From a virus, in IMG/VR virus record IMGVR_UViG_3300030109_003951, positions 1-64,000 of that record: a DNA stretch of 64,000 nt, one strand, 5' to 3'. Positions 7,518 through 17,075 of this stretch are shown here, one piece after another. The notes under the pieces are model-generated. The model was not told the DNA's origin and ran no database searches. It worked only from the letters and a program-made list of their open reading frames with translations. Within the stretch, counting starts at the first letter, position 1, and each line of letters begins with the position of its first letter. A program made the translations under genes and the position numbers.

Positions 7518-7741
7518 GTTGGAGAAGTCTGCTAAAGATTGCTATGGAAGGTTCTAGAAAAACCTTCGATAATTACGAAAGGGCTAAACGCCTTGCTCGT
7601 ACATGGTCTTTTGCAGAACCTCACGTTATCAGAGAAAAAAATGGTAAATTTACAGTCATGATGAAAAAAGACACTAAAGGTTTTCCAGAAGCAGATTTTG
7701 GCCCAGTTGTTCATGAACAAAAAGCGAGGTTTTCAAGATGA
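7514..7741 (+). CDS. Small tagged protein, GTG start
   Basis: The 75-residue product begins MSWRSLLKIA from a GTG codon that overlaps the previous stop (GTGA). The rest is basic and amphipathic and ends FGPVVHEQKARFSR. No family is recognised. It overlaps the next tagged gene by four bases. The GTG start is accepted because it positions the tag correctly. Confidence 0.65.
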   Translation: MSWRSLLKIAMEGSRKTFDNYERAKRLARTWSFAEPHVIREKNGKFTVMMKKDTKGFPEADFGPVVHEQKARFSR

Positions 7742-8946
7742 CATGGCAAGATATTCTCCTCAAACAAACTAAGTTTGAAGACGACATAGATGATTGGACA
7801 GAGGTTTTTGAATCTCAAAAAAATCTAACACAATTCAAGGAGAGTATCAATTCACTAGATGAAAGAACAATTGCTTCTGTTAAGAATACACTTAGGAACA
7901 AAGAATACGGCCAAAATATAGTAAATAATGCTGACCTAGATAATAAAAAAATTTTTGACCAACCAATACCAGAAAGACTATCTCAACAAAAAAGACTATC
8001 TAAACTAGTTCAAAGAGAACTAAATGAAATCAATGAACTCATACTTGATGCTGGTGGTTTAGATATTGATGATTTAATTGAAAGGATAGTTCCAAGATTA
8101 AAAGTTAGCGAGCCAGACTTTTTAAGTATAGAAAAAGAAATTAATAATTATTTGAAAGGTGGCACCAGAGTCACCCAAATAAGAGATAGGTTGTTCCCAA
8201 AACTTAGAGGTAAAGTTCAACAAATCAGTTCTAAGATAGAATCTTTCGCAGAACCAAATACTATCAAAAGACTTGCTACAATTTTTAAGATTACAAAGGG
8301 CAACCATATAATTAAAAGACCAGAATTAGAAAAGAAATTAGAATCTTTTTATGAAACAATAATACAAAAAGGCGACCCTAGAAAAATCCAAAAGTCATTA
8401 AAAGCAAAAACAGGAAATATTTACGACCATTTATATTTACCAAATAAATCACTTACACTAGAGTTTTCTAAAGCCCTAAAAAAAGAAAAGCCAACATTAG
8501 AAGGTTTTGAAGAATTCATGTATGTTAAAGTCCCTGCTAAATCTGTAAATGAAAACTTCTTTACAGATAAAATAAAAGATAAAAATGATTTGTATATTCC
8601 TTTTGAAGATGCACAAGAATTTTTAGATGATGAGGCACCAAATGGATTAGGTGGAGTTGTAGACAATATCGGTTCTGGGCAAAGAATAGTAGTTAATGGT
8701 AAGTCTATACTCACAGGTAATAAATTACCATTAGAGAAAAATAAAGTGCTGGACGATTTCAACAAAAAAGATAAAGACTTAAGTGAGAGTTTGAGATATT
8801 GGGCTTTTAGTAAAACATCTAAAGTTAAAGATTGGGAACAATTAGCATTTGACATTTTAAGTGAGTTCTTAAAAGACTTAAGAAAAAATAAAAATCTTTT
8901 AGGTGAACTCATAAAAATGGGAATAGTAGAGGAGGTTGAGTCATGA
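7738..8946 (+). CDS. Large tagged helical protein of unknown function
   Basis: The 402-residue product starts MTWQDILLKQ. It is mostly charged helix with K/E/D-rich segments and several L-x-x-L repeats. A region around residues 255-330 (MYVKVPAKSVNENFF, DEAPNGLGGVVDNIG) looks more globular. No known motif is recognised. It overlaps both flanking genes by four bases, so the block from about 7514 to 10871 is probably translated as a coupled unit ahead of the terminase. The tag suggests it enters the virion. Confidence 0.6.
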   Translation: MTWQDILLKQTKFEDDIDDWTEVFESQKNLTQFKESINSLDERTIASVKNTLRNKEYGQNIVNNADLDNKKIFDQPIPERLSQQKRLSKLVQRELNEINELILDAGGLDIDDLIERIVPRLKVSEPDFLSIEKEINNYLKGGTRVTQIRDRLFPKLRGKVQQISSKIESFAEPNTIKRLATIFKITKGNHIIKRPELEKKLESFYETIIQKGDPRKIQKSLKAKTGNIYDHLYLPNKSLTLEFSKALKKEKPTLEGFEEFMYVKVPAKSVNENFFTDKIKDKNDLYIPFEDAQEFLDDEAPNGLGGVVDNIGSGQRIVVNGKSILTGNKLPLEKNKVLDDFNKKDKDLSESLRYWAFSKTSKVKDWEQLAFDILSEFLKDLRKNKNLLGELIKMGIVEEVES

Positions 8947-10871
8947 TTAAACAAGAAATAATTACAGATGCTTTAACTAAAATAACTAATCAGAAAAAAA
9001 CAATTAAAGAAGTTGTTCCTAATCCAACTTTAGACGGTAAGAAAAATATAACTGTTGCATTAAGAAAGCAGTTAAAAAAAATAATTACTGATGCTCTATC
9101 AAAAGCCCTTGTTAATTATTCCGATTCAAATACATTAAAATGGACAAAAGAATGGAATCCCCACTCTACAAAAAAAGGTTTGACATCAGACGATATAGAA
9201 TCTGTTGAAGTAGAAATCAAAGGAGTTCCAAACATTACAGTTGGAAACTTAATTCATGCAAACGATAACATTCAAAACAAATTAGAAAAATTCATTGCTG
9301 AGTTTGAAAAGCCAACAGAAGAAACAAAGAAAACAATAGCCAAAGATTCTTTCCCAGAAAAAGTTGGTGTTTTAAAATGGCGTTCTGCAAATTCTAGAAA
9401 GAAAGTTTATGATTATTGGGAAGGCATATCCAAAATGTTTGACGATTTAGAATCCCAAACAAGAAAATGGGCAGAAACATTAACTGATAAAAATAAAGGT
9501 AATGTTGTTGATAGTTTAGAAAACTTAGAAAACTATGTCATAAAAATAAATGATGTTCAACAAATACCAGTTGGGACACACTTAGATATTTTTGCAGATA
9601 TGTTAGAGGAAATAAAAGCCTCTCTTTTATCAGATGATGGAGTTGTAAAGTTCACTGAAAATAAAATATTAGCAGCAAAAACAGGAGATGCAGCAGACGA
9701 CATGGATGATGTTGACCCTCTTTTAGCAGTGTCCATTTCAAAAGGTTTGACTAAGTTAGGATATAGTAAAGAGACTCTATTAAGAGAAAAAGAAAACTTG
9801 TTAGAGCAAAGCAAAAAACTAGATGAAAAGCCAAGAACAATGTTTGAAAAAATGTTAGATAGTCTAATTGATGAAGCAGAGGCAATAGATGCGCCTTTCT
9901 ATCTACCCGATACAGAGTTTACCTCAACTGATGAGCAAGCAAGACAAAGGAGAGAAGACAATCACAAAAAATATCTTGAAATGATTGCGCTCGCAGCAGA
10001 CGAAAAAGAAATCGACCCTGTGCTACTAACCACACTCAAAAAATATTATGGCCCTATATCAAAAACTAATATGAATCTAATGGGAAGTCCCCCTAAGTTT
10101 ATGGAGTCCTCTACTTGGGATAACATCATGTCTTTAGATAGTGAGTCCACTTTAGATTATGATGATACTTTAGTTTCTGCAAAACAAATGGAGGCTTTAG
10201 CAGAATTCATAGGTAAATATCGTAAAGGTGCATTGGAAGTGTATGATGATAACACTAAAGATTTAGCCTTCAAAGTTTTTGGAGTTTTAGATGAATTATT
10301 TAAAGGTGAACATCGCAAAGCAAATCAAGAAACTCTTGGTTGGTTCTTAAATAAAAACAACCCTCCTGCTGGAGAAAGATTCATGGGTGAATCCATCGAA
10401 GAACTTGCTGATAGATACGATGAACAAAAAGAATCATCTTATCCATTATTAGATATGGAAGGTTTAATCAATAGTCCTAAATTTATTAGTTTATTTGAAC
10501 CAACAGACCCAGATGCAAAATTAGAAAATGTAAAACCTACAGTAAAGAAAAAATTATTTGAGCAAGTTAAAAAATTAAACAACAATTACAAAAAATTAGC
10601 AAAGAAGAAAAAAGACATTAATTCACAAATTTTAGAAACTCACGATGTTATTAGGAAATCTTTTGGTAAACCAATTTATTATGGTATGAATGATTTGACA
10701 GACATAGAAGATACCAGTTATGTTTTGAAAAGATTATCCTCAAAAGGGTATGATTTGACTGCTGTAGAATTAACTGCTATAGTTGATTCGATAAGTTCTC
10801 TTGACAGAATTGCTAAGTCTTTTGGAGTAAATGAAGAAATAGTATATCTGGCAAAGGGGCTATGTAGATGA
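8943..10871 (+). CDS. Large helical protein upstream of terminase
   Basis: The 642-residue product begins MIKQEIITDALTKI without the tag. It is predicted almost entirely helical, acidic overall, with K/E-rich coiled-coil-like stretches (for example residues 530-590). No enzymatic motif is seen. It overlaps the flanking genes by four bases. Its size and position before the terminase suggest a structural or internal head protein, but the sequence itself does not show this. Confidence 0.55.
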   Translation: MIKQEIITDALTKITNQKKTIKEVVPNPTLDGKKNITVALRKQLKKIITDALSKALVNYSDSNTLKWTKEWNPHSTKKGLTSDDIESVEVEIKGVPNITVGNLIHANDNIQNKLEKFIAEFEKPTEETKKTIAKDSFPEKVGVLKWRSANSRKKVYDYWEGISKMFDDLESQTRKWAETLTDKNKGNVVDSLENLENYVIKINDVQQIPVGTHLDIFADMLEEIKASLLSDDGVVKFTENKILAAKTGDAADDMDDVDPLLAVSISKGLTKLGYSKETLLREKENLLEQSKKLDEKPRTMFEKMLDSLIDEAEAIDAPFYLPDTEFTSTDEQARQRREDNHKKYLEMIALAADEKEIDPVLLTTLKKYYGPISKTNMNLMGSPPKFMESSTWDNIMSLDSESTLDYDDTLVSAKQMEALAEFIGKYRKGALEVYDDNTKDLAFKVFGVLDELFKGEHRKANQETLGWFLNKNNPPAGERFMGESIEELADRYDEQKESSYPLLDMEGLINSPKFISLFEPTDPDAKLENVKPTVKKKLFEQVKKLNNNYKKLAKKKKDINSQILETHDVIRKSFGKPIYYGMNDLTDIEDTSYVLKRLSSKGYDLTAVELTAIVDSISSLDRIAKSFGVNEEIVYLAKGLCR

Positions 10872-12304
10872 CAGAAATAGGAATGTTAGATTTTGAAACT
10901 AAAATGGATATGGAATTATCCAAAACATCTTTTCCTTATTTTTTTCAGAATGTATTAGGTTGGGAATTTACTCATTTCCATCAAGAGTGGCTAGAACTTA
11001 TGGAATCAACAGACCGTACTGTTATCATTTGTAGTCGTGACCACGGTAAATCTGTATTTATGCATTCATGGGTAGTTTGGAATTTATGTTTTCAACCACC
11101 ACCATTTCAAATGTTATACATTTCATCTAACCATAAACAGACTATGGTTCACATGAGAGATATTGACAAGATGTTTAATCATAAATCGTTAGCACAATTT
11201 AGACCAAGTAGAGGTTGGGCCATAGGAAACATTACACTTACTAATGGTAATTCAATTCTTGAGCGTTCAGTAGGCTCTCAGATTCGTGGTCTTCATCCTC
11301 AAGAGATAATTATTGACGACCCTTTGAAAGAGTTCTCTATGTCTGCAATTAACAAAGTTACTGATTGGTTTTTCGGAGATATGATACCAACACTTCACCA
11401 CACTGCTAGTCTTAGAATGATTGGCACTCCTTTTTCTTACACTGATATTTTTACACAGTTAGAAGAGAACGAAGCCTACACTGTTAGAAAATATCCTTGT
11501 TTCAACCAACTCAATGAACCACTTTGGCCAGAGAGATGGGATTATGATGCCCTAATGCAAAGAAAGACAGAAGTTGGCTCATTAAAATTCACAAGAGAAT
11601 ATATGTGTATTCCTATCTCAACTGGAACATCACTGTTCAATGTAGAACACGTTCAACAATGTATTAGTAAAGAAGACATTCTTAGAATGAGAAATAGAGA
11701 AGGTTACAAATATTTTGTAGGTGTTGACCCTGCTATATCAACAGATGGTGACTACAATGTTATTGTCGTATTAGAAGTTGATGAAGAAAAAAATAAACGA
11801 GTGGTGTTTGTAGATAGACAAAAGAATGTTCAGTTTAGGGAAAACATAAACAAACTAAAATTAGTTGGTCAATTATTTCAACCAGAAGTAATCTTATTTG
11901 AAACTAATACTTTTGCTAAATCATTTACACAAGAATTGCGTAATGAAACCGATTTGAATGTTAGAGATTTCAATACAACTAGAAAAAAGAAACAAGAGAT
12001 AATTCTTAACTTACAAATGAATATAGAGAATCACAAAATAGTTTTACCTAAAGGAAATGAAGAGTCCAAAAGAATGACTGATTTAATTGTAGATGAACTT
12101 AGTATGTTCAGTATATTAGATAATGGTAGGTTTGCGGGAGTTGGGGCGCATGATGATTTAGTGATGGGATTGGCCCTCGCTAACTCTGCAACCCACACTT
12201 TGAACGAATCTTTTGTTTTATTAGATGATATTGATATATTTGATTCTCCCGTCACTACACAGGTGGGACAAATGGGAGGTGGTGTATTTGGCCTTAATAT
12301 CTAA
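10868..12304 (+). CDS. terL: Terminase large subunit
   Basis: The 478-residue protein is the DNA-packaging motor with ATPase and nuclease domains. A Walker A-like CSRDHGKS follows a conserved-type start (HFHQEWLEL); Walker B is EIIIDDPLKE; a coupling segment RMIGTPFSYTD follows. The RNase H-fold nuclease shows FVGVDPAIS, LFETNTF and HDDLVMGLALA. The length is typical. It binds the portal (encoded two genes downstream) and translocates DNA into the prohead. It overlaps the gene before by four bases and is followed by a LAGLIDADG-like gene placed between terminase and portal. Confidence 0.95.
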   Translation: MTEIGMLDFETKMDMELSKTSFPYFFQNVLGWEFTHFHQEWLELMESTDRTVIICSRDHGKSVFMHSWVVWNLCFQPPPFQMLYISSNHKQTMVHMRDIDKMFNHKSLAQFRPSRGWAIGNITLTNGNSILERSVGSQIRGLHPQEIIIDDPLKEFSMSAINKVTDWFFGDMIPTLHHTASLRMIGTPFSYTDIFTQLEENEAYTVRKYPCFNQLNEPLWPERWDYDALMQRKTEVGSLKFTREYMCIPISTGTSLFNVEHVQQCISKEDILRMRNREGYKYFVGVDPAISTDGDYNVIVVLEVDEEKNKRVVFVDRQKNVQFRENINKLKLVGQLFQPEVILFETNTFAKSFTQELRNETDLNVRDFNTTRKKKQEIILNLQMNIENHKIVLPKGNEESKRMTDLIVDELSMFSILDNGRFAGVGAHDDLVMGLALANSATHTLNESFVLLDDIDIFDSPVTTQVGQMGGGVFGLNI

Positions 12305-12311
12305 GCAACCG

Positions 12312-13628
12312 ATGAGTTCTGAAGAGTTACGACAAGGTGCTGTAGCGTTAGATGAACTTGCTAGTGCCACACAAGATTTTGAGGAGCAATATTTGAAATG
12401 GATTTCTTCTCAACCCCTTGATGATGAATACAATGTTATCAAAAATGCTGCTAAAGAATTCAATCTTAATTTATCTCAAGCAAGAGAACAAGTTGAAAAG
12501 TTTCCTTCTGAATATAAGATAGAAGGGGAAGGGATAGTTGATGTGGTAAAAAGATTGAGAGATTATAGAACTACACTTAAAGGTGACATTAAAAAAGATT
12601 TTACTAAATCTATTGTTAATGTTATTAATGGATATTCTTCACATTTAGACGATTGTATAAAATCTATTTATTGGTTGAGTGATTATCAAAAACCACTTAA
12701 GTCAATGTCTTTTAAAGAAAGCGATTTAAGAAAAATATACGAAATAAAAGATTATTCTACAAGAGCGCAACTAGTAGATATTTTATGTAAATATTGGGAA
12801 GCAGATTTAGAACGTAAAAGTTTACAAGGCACAGAATATTTCAAATCAGAACATTCACTAACCAAATGTAAAAAAGAATTTAGGGGTTTTATGAAATCAT
12901 TACCTAATAGGTATGATTGGACTGATAAATTGAATACCCACATTTTGAAATGTGTTTCTGATGACCAAGGAATTACTTGTAGGTCAATCATGGATAAGAT
13001 GGATTCGTCTTTACAAAAAAGGAGCAGCCCACAAATTATTGCAAAACATGCTAAGAAGATTGGCGTAACAATAGTTGAAGAACAATATTACAAATTAAAT
13101 GACACATTCAAAAAAGACATCAGTGCATATACTGCGGCTTTCATAGATTCAGATGGTTATATCACTTTAGATAAAAATCTAAATCCTAGAGTTGGTCTTA
13201 TTGCTACTGGTGATAGGGGCAAAGCATTCATGATAGAAATGCACAAAGCATTAGGTAATGGTAAATTACATCTTGACCAAAAGTCACCACAAAATACTAG
13301 AGCAGTAAACAGACTTAATTTTTATTCTCAAGATGATGTCCATAAAGTGTTAACTCAATGTCGCCCACATTTTAGAATGAAAGGGCCACAAGCAGATTTA
13401 TTATTAGAAATAGTTAGAATTAAAAAATATCATAAAAAACAAGATTGGGCTAAAGACCGTATGCAAGAAATATACAAATTAATGAAATGGTATAATCATT
13501 CAGATAACAAAAGTTATGATTGGTTAAAATATAATGTTGATATTTTTGCTATTGATAAATTAGAAGGTAATTGCAAAATGAATCTGATGGATGAATTAGA
13601 TTCAATTAGTAAAGGAGAGGAAGAATAA
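12312..13628 (+). CDS. LAGLIDADG-like endonuclease domain protein
   Basis: ATG 12312 gives 438 residues; earlier in-frame codons lie inside the terminase gene. The C-terminal part carries YTAAFIDSDGYITL (about residue 273), GKAFMIEMHKALGNGK and HFRMKGPQADLLLEIVR, the pattern of a single LAGLIDADG homing-endonuclease domain. The acidic residue of the first helix is present (D in FIDSDG). The N-terminal 250 residues are helical and unrecognised. There are no intein splice residues, so it is a free-standing protein. It may be a homing endonuclease lodged between terminase and portal, or a domesticated DNA-binding packaging factor. Confidence 0.7.
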   Translation: MSSEELRQGAVALDELASATQDFEEQYLKWISSQPLDDEYNVIKNAAKEFNLNLSQAREQVEKFPSEYKIEGEGIVDVVKRLRDYRTTLKGDIKKDFTKSIVNVINGYSSHLDDCIKSIYWLSDYQKPLKSMSFKESDLRKIYEIKDYSTRAQLVDILCKYWEADLERKSLQGTEYFKSEHSLTKCKKEFRGFMKSLPNRYDWTDKLNTHILKCVSDDQGITCRSIMDKMDSSLQKRSSPQIIAKHAKKIGVTIVEEQYYKLNDTFKKDISAYTAAFIDSDGYITLDKNLNPRVGLIATGDRGKAFMIEMHKALGNGKLHLDQKSPQNTRAVNRLNFYSQDDVHKVLTQCRPHFRMKGPQADLLLEIVRIKKYHKKQDWAKDRMQEIYKLMKWYNHSDNKSYDWLKYNVDIFAIDKLEGNCKMNLMDELDSISKGEEE

Positions 13629-15229
13629 TGGCAGAAGGAAATATATTTAGTAGGTTGTTTAGAAAAAGAACACCTATACCGTCAGATAGAAAAGTTTTCA
13701 ATATTGGAATACAAGAAAGAGACAACTCTTTTTTCTTGTCTATACCATTATTGTATCATATTGCAAATTCTTCTGTAATTTGTAGAACTTGTACTACTCA
13801 ATTAAAAAATGAAGTATTTAGGAGAGGTTTTACTTTTGCTAAAAAATTCACTATGAAGTGTAGACAGTGTGATAAAGAATTTGAACAACAAGTAGGAGAA
13901 TGTGCTAAATGTGGTTCTATGGAGTTTGATGTTCCAGACGAAGAACAATTGAAATATGCTAAGAAATTGTTAACAGGTTATGTCAATGGTGCAAATCAAA
14001 TGTTTGTTGATGTGCTAAGAGAGTTAGAAGATGACTTAAATATCATAGATGATGCATATATTGTTTTAGTCAAAGAGTATTTTTGTGATGCTAAAGGAAA
14101 TATCAAACTACATAAGATAAAAGAAGTCTTTAGAGGCGACCCTGCATCTATGACTATCTATGCAGATGAAGTTGGTGAAAGAGGACAAAAAGGATTTATT
14201 GATATTCAAAATAGAGATTTTATTTCTGAAAATGCATATGATACTCATCCCGAATCTGGTAATGTTTTACAACCAGTGCATTACGTTAATAGGGCTACTG
14301 GGGAAGAAGAATATTTCATTGAAGGTGAGGTTTTACATTTTAGTAAATATGCCCCTTCGAGATTATATGGTTCAAGTCCAGTTATGACATTGTTTAGCCA
14401 TTTGACTACATTGATAGCAATGGAAAATTATGTCAACGCATCTTATACTAAATCTAGAATGCCTAGAGGTATTCTCGCAGTTCAAACTAGAAACATGGAT
14501 TCCATGAGGCAGTTTTGGAGAAGTGTCAAAGAAAAGATGGAAAGTGACCCACACTTTATCCCAGTCATGGGAATTGAAGCAGAAGGTAGAGGTGCTGTGG
14601 AATGGGTCAAATTTATGGACAGTCTAAAAGAAATGGATTATGTTGCAGTTAAAGAAGATTTAAGAGATAGGGTTGCTGCTTTCTATGGGGTTAGTAAAAT
14701 ATTCATGGCTGACAATACTGCTAGTGGTGGATTAAATAATGAAGGTATGCAAATTCTTGTTACTAATCGTGCAGTAGAAATGGCACAGAATGTTTACAAT
14801 CATTATGTGTTCCCTTGGTTAATGGAAGAGTTCGGGGTTACTGATTGGGAATTGGTGTTGCCACCGTCAGAAGAAGAAGATGAGATTGCCTCTTTAAGAA
14901 AAAGAGAAATTGAAATCGGTCTTGCTTCACAAATGCAAGGTTTAGGGTTTGAAGTTGATTTAGATGATGAGAACAATTTTGTTTACAGTAAACCTCCACC
15001 AGCACCAGAAATGAAGATGGAAGATGAGGTGATGTTAGGTGATACTGCTATGGGTGGGCCTCCTATGGAAGAAGTTCCTATGGAGGAACAAGTTGAAGAA
15101 GTTGAAGAAACTCCGACAGATACACCCGATGTCCGTATGAGCGTAGGGCCACCACAAAGATTCAGTGGTTTACCAGAAGAAGCAGCGAACAATAATGTCG
15201 ATAGAAGAACAGAGAGGCGAGTAGGATGA
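13628..15229 (+). CDS. Portal protein with internal zinc ribbon
   Basis: The 533-residue product matches phage portal proteins: an N-terminal basic segment, FSKYAPSRLYGSSPVMTLF, RMPRGILAVQ and the region RVAAFYGVSKIFMADNT. The portal forms the dodecameric DNA entry ring at one capsid vertex. Unusually, residues 52-95 hold three CxxC pairs (C52/C55, C78/C81, C92/C95); the last two form a typical zinc ribbon. The C-terminus is acidic and Pro/Met-rich and probably disordered. It overlaps the next, tagged gene by four bases. Confidence 0.85.
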   Translation: MAEGNIFSRLFRKRTPIPSDRKVFNIGIQERDNSFFLSIPLLYHIANSSVICRTCTTQLKNEVFRRGFTFAKKFTMKCRQCDKEFEQQVGECAKCGSMEFDVPDEEQLKYAKKLLTGYVNGANQMFVDVLRELEDDLNIIDDAYIVLVKEYFCDAKGNIKLHKIKEVFRGDPASMTIYADEVGERGQKGFIDIQNRDFISENAYDTHPESGNVLQPVHYVNRATGEEEYFIEGEVLHFSKYAPSRLYGSSPVMTLFSHLTTLIAMENYVNASYTKSRMPRGILAVQTRNMDSMRQFWRSVKEKMESDPHFIPVMGIEAEGRGAVEWVKFMDSLKEMDYVAVKEDLRDRVAAFYGVSKIFMADNTASGGLNNEGMQILVTNRAVEMAQNVYNHYVFPWLMEEFGVTDWELVLPPSEEEDEIASLRKREIEIGLASQMQGLGFEVDLDDENNFVYSKPPPAPEMKMEDEVMLGDTAMGGPPMEEVPMEEQVEEVEETPTDTPDVRMSVGPPQRFSGLPEEAANNNVDRRTERRVG

Positions 15230-15621
15230 GTTGGCGAAATATATTAAAACAAGATGATAAAGACGATATTGAAAATAAGTTAATTAGGTTATTAGATAGT
15301 TGGCTTGATAGGAATGCTAATTTTGAAGATTTACAATATATGGCCCAAAGACCAGTTGATATTGATAATAATGAAGATTTAGTTGCTGATGTCGAATTTG
15401 AGAATAATTCTGAGCGAGATTTAGATGATGAACAAGCATTTGAAGAAGGTGAAGGTTTTTTTATTATTCAAATTAGAACAGATGGGAATGAGCAAAGTCG
15501 TCAAGGAAACCCATACAAAATAGCAAGATATAATTTTTTACATGATGAAGGGATAGTAGATATAGAGCCAGTATCAATTGGTTTTATGCCCATTGAATAT
15601 GCAAGGAGGTTAGTGGAATGA
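15226..15621 (+). CDS. Acidic tagged protein after portal
   Basis: The 131-residue product begins MSWRNILKQDDKDD. The body is strongly acidic (ENNSERDLDDEQAFEEGEG) and then changes to a more hydrophobic, strand-like C-terminal part ending PIEYARRLVE. No family is recognised. It shares ATGA overlaps with the portal gene and the following gene. Given the tag and the position between portal and protease, a head-internal role is likely, but this is inference. Confidence 0.6.
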   Translation: MSWRNILKQDDKDDIENKLIRLLDSWLDRNANFEDLQYMAQRPVDIDNNEDLVADVEFENNSERDLDDEQAFEEGEGFFIIQIRTDGNEQSRQGNPYKIARYNFLHDEGIVDIEPVSIGFMPIEYARRLVE

Positions 15622-15824
15622 CAACAAGAGAAGAAGTAATAAAATTGAAAAAAGAATTAGCAAGAAAACAGGCTGCGTTAGCACATAGAGATAGAAGAGT
15701 AGAAGTACAAAGAGATTTTACTCCTAGTCAACCTAAAGCACTTAAAGAAAGAAAAATGCCTAACTCAGTGCCTAATGTGATACAGTATAAGAAAACTCCC
15801 AAAAGAACAGAAAACAAGTGGTAA
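15618..15824 (+). CDS. Small basic coiled-coil protein
   Basis: The 68-residue product (MTTREEVIKLKKELARKQ) starts with a charged helix likely to form a short coiled coil and continues with a basic, Pro-containing tail. No tag and no known domain. It overlaps the gene before by four bases and ends just before the GTG start of the next gene. It may be a minor head or scaffold component; the evidence is only position. Confidence 0.5.
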   Translation: MTTREEVIKLKKELARKQAALAHRDRRVEVQRDFTPSQPKALKERKMPNSVPNVIQYKKTPKRTENKW

Positions 15825-15826
15825 AC

Positions 15827-16189
15827 GTGAATTGGCAATTAATACTTAAGGCTCCGCTTGAAAAAGCACTTAATCCTAAACTAGCATCTTTACCAGATGA
15901 GCCTAGAAAAAGATTAAAGAAAACACTTCAAGCAGCAGAGCCTTCTGAGTATTTTGGTCAAGATTATACTAGACTTGGGGAACTTATAGATTTAATTCAA
16001 GAAATGGATTTCACTAAAGAAGATAGTGAGTTAGATGAAAAGATAAAGTCAATCAGTGAACAAAACATAGATATGGTGGCTACTGCTGCGAGGTTGCGTA
16101 AGACTTATGAAACATTGTACTTACAGGTTAGAAAAATAGTATATCCAGATGCCAGTGAAGGAAGTTTAAGAGAGGAGGAAGAAGTATGA
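15827..16189 (+). CDS. Tagged helical protein, GTG start
   Basis: GTG 15827 gives MNWQLILKAP, a tag match; the in-frame GTG at 15818 would add three residues in front and overlap the previous gene. The product has 120 residues, mostly helical and charged (ESELDEK-type runs near residues 60-85), ending in an acidic LREEEEV. No family recognised. Overlaps the next gene by four bases. Confidence 0.6.
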   Translation: MNWQLILKAPLEKALNPKLASLPDEPRKRLKKTLQAAEPSEYFGQDYTRLGELIDLIQEMDFTKEDSELDEKIKSISEQNIDMVATAARLRKTYETLYLQVRKIVYPDASEGSLREEEEV

Positions 16190-16470
16190 CATGGGAAGAA
16201 ATAGTAAAGGTAAAATTTCAAGGGCCACCACAAGACCCAAGTGGAATAAGACAATCTCCTCATTATAGAATAGGGGCTTTTACACAAACAATGAAAACTG
16301 CACTGGAGAATTTGAAAAATTTAGTAAAAGAACATCCAGATATGAAAAACAATTACCATATTAAAGATACTATAACACAACTTGAACGTGGATTAAAGAT
16401 GCAAGATGAGATTGATAGGTATAAGACGTATAATAGAAAAGATTACCCCGAAGAACATTTTAAGAGATGA
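16186..16470 (+). CDS. Small tagged protein
   Basis: The 94-residue product begins MTWEEIVKVKF. A proline/glutamine patch follows (GPPQDPSGIRQSP), then two amphipathic helices. No motif is recognised. It continues the series of small tagged genes between portal and protease and overlaps its upstream neighbour by four bases. Confidence 0.6.
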   Translation: MTWEEIVKVKFQGPPQDPSGIRQSPHYRIGAFTQTMKTALENLKNLVKEHPDMKNNYHIKDTITQLERGLKMQDEIDRYKTYNRKDYPEEHFKR

Positions 16471-16476
16471 TATAAA

Positions 16477-16710
16477 ATGAGTGAAGAAAATGAAGTATTA
16501 GATATTTTAAAACAATTAGTTGATAGAATTAAAACATTAGAAAAACACGTTTACAATGAAGATAACGTGTTAATGAAATCTGGTTGGGTGCAAACAAAGT
16601 CACCTTCACCATCAGTAGATAATGATAGAACAGGAATGCCTAAGAATATTGGGGATAAATCTTGGGGCGAATTACATGATATAATTTCAAAAATGGAGGG
16701 TCGACAATGA
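16477..16710 (+). CDS. Small protein with internal DILK
   Basis: The product has 77 residues and starts MSEENEVLDILKQLVDRI. DILK lies at residues 9-12, so it may carry the processing core without the tryptophan part of the tag; it could equally be chance within a leucine-rich helix. The first 30 residues look like a coiled coil, and the rest is polar. It overlaps the next gene by four bases. Confidence 0.55.
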   Translation: MSEENEVLDILKQLVDRIKTLEKHVYNEDNVLMKSGWVQTKSPSPSVDNDRTGMPKNIGDKSWGELHDIISKMEGRQ

Positions 16711-17069
16711 CACGATACATAAAACCTAGAAAAGTAGTAAACATAAGAACAGATATGGAGCCATACTTCAAGAAAAAAGAAGAACATGTGGCAGATGATG
16801 AGAAAGGCCCAATGTCTTTCTTTGGTAGAAAACCCCCAACAACCTCATTAGCCTATGAAGATTTATTTGAAGGTAAAACTGGTGAAGATGTTAAAGGAAA
16901 AAAACCAACAGCAGAAAAAGATAAGCCTAGAGGAGAGGATGGTAAATCCAACCAAAGTAGAACTACACCAATGGATGGTAAAAAATATTCTAATTTAGAT
17001 GTGACCACTGTTGATGTTAGCAAACAGGTCATGAGTAAAATCAATGAAATTAAAAGTATGTTAGAGTGA
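16707..17069 (+). CDS. Polar protein before ligase
   Basis: The 120-residue product (MTRYIKPRKVV) is polar and Lys/Asp/Pro-rich, with a probable disordered middle (residues 55-90) and a C-terminal helix SKQVMSKINEIKSMLE. No tag and no recognised domain. It ends six bases before the ligase start. Confidence 0.5.
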   Translation: MTRYIKPRKVVNIRTDMEPYFKKKEEHVADDEKGPMSFFGRKPPTTSLAYEDLFEGKTGEDVKGKKPTAEKDKPRGEDGKSNQSRTTPMDGKKYSNLDVTTVDVSKQVMSKINEIKSMLE

Positions 17070-17075
17070 TGTAAT

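Noticed and set aside
8421-8954. Open frame of 177 codons on the minus strand
   Set aside because: It lies wholly inside a well-supported rightward gene and has shadow-like Ser/Leu/Phe-rich composition from an AT-rich sense strand.
10868-13628. Intein-bearing terminase
   Set aside because: The LAGLIDADG-like domain is in its own frame after the terminase stop, with no splice motifs.
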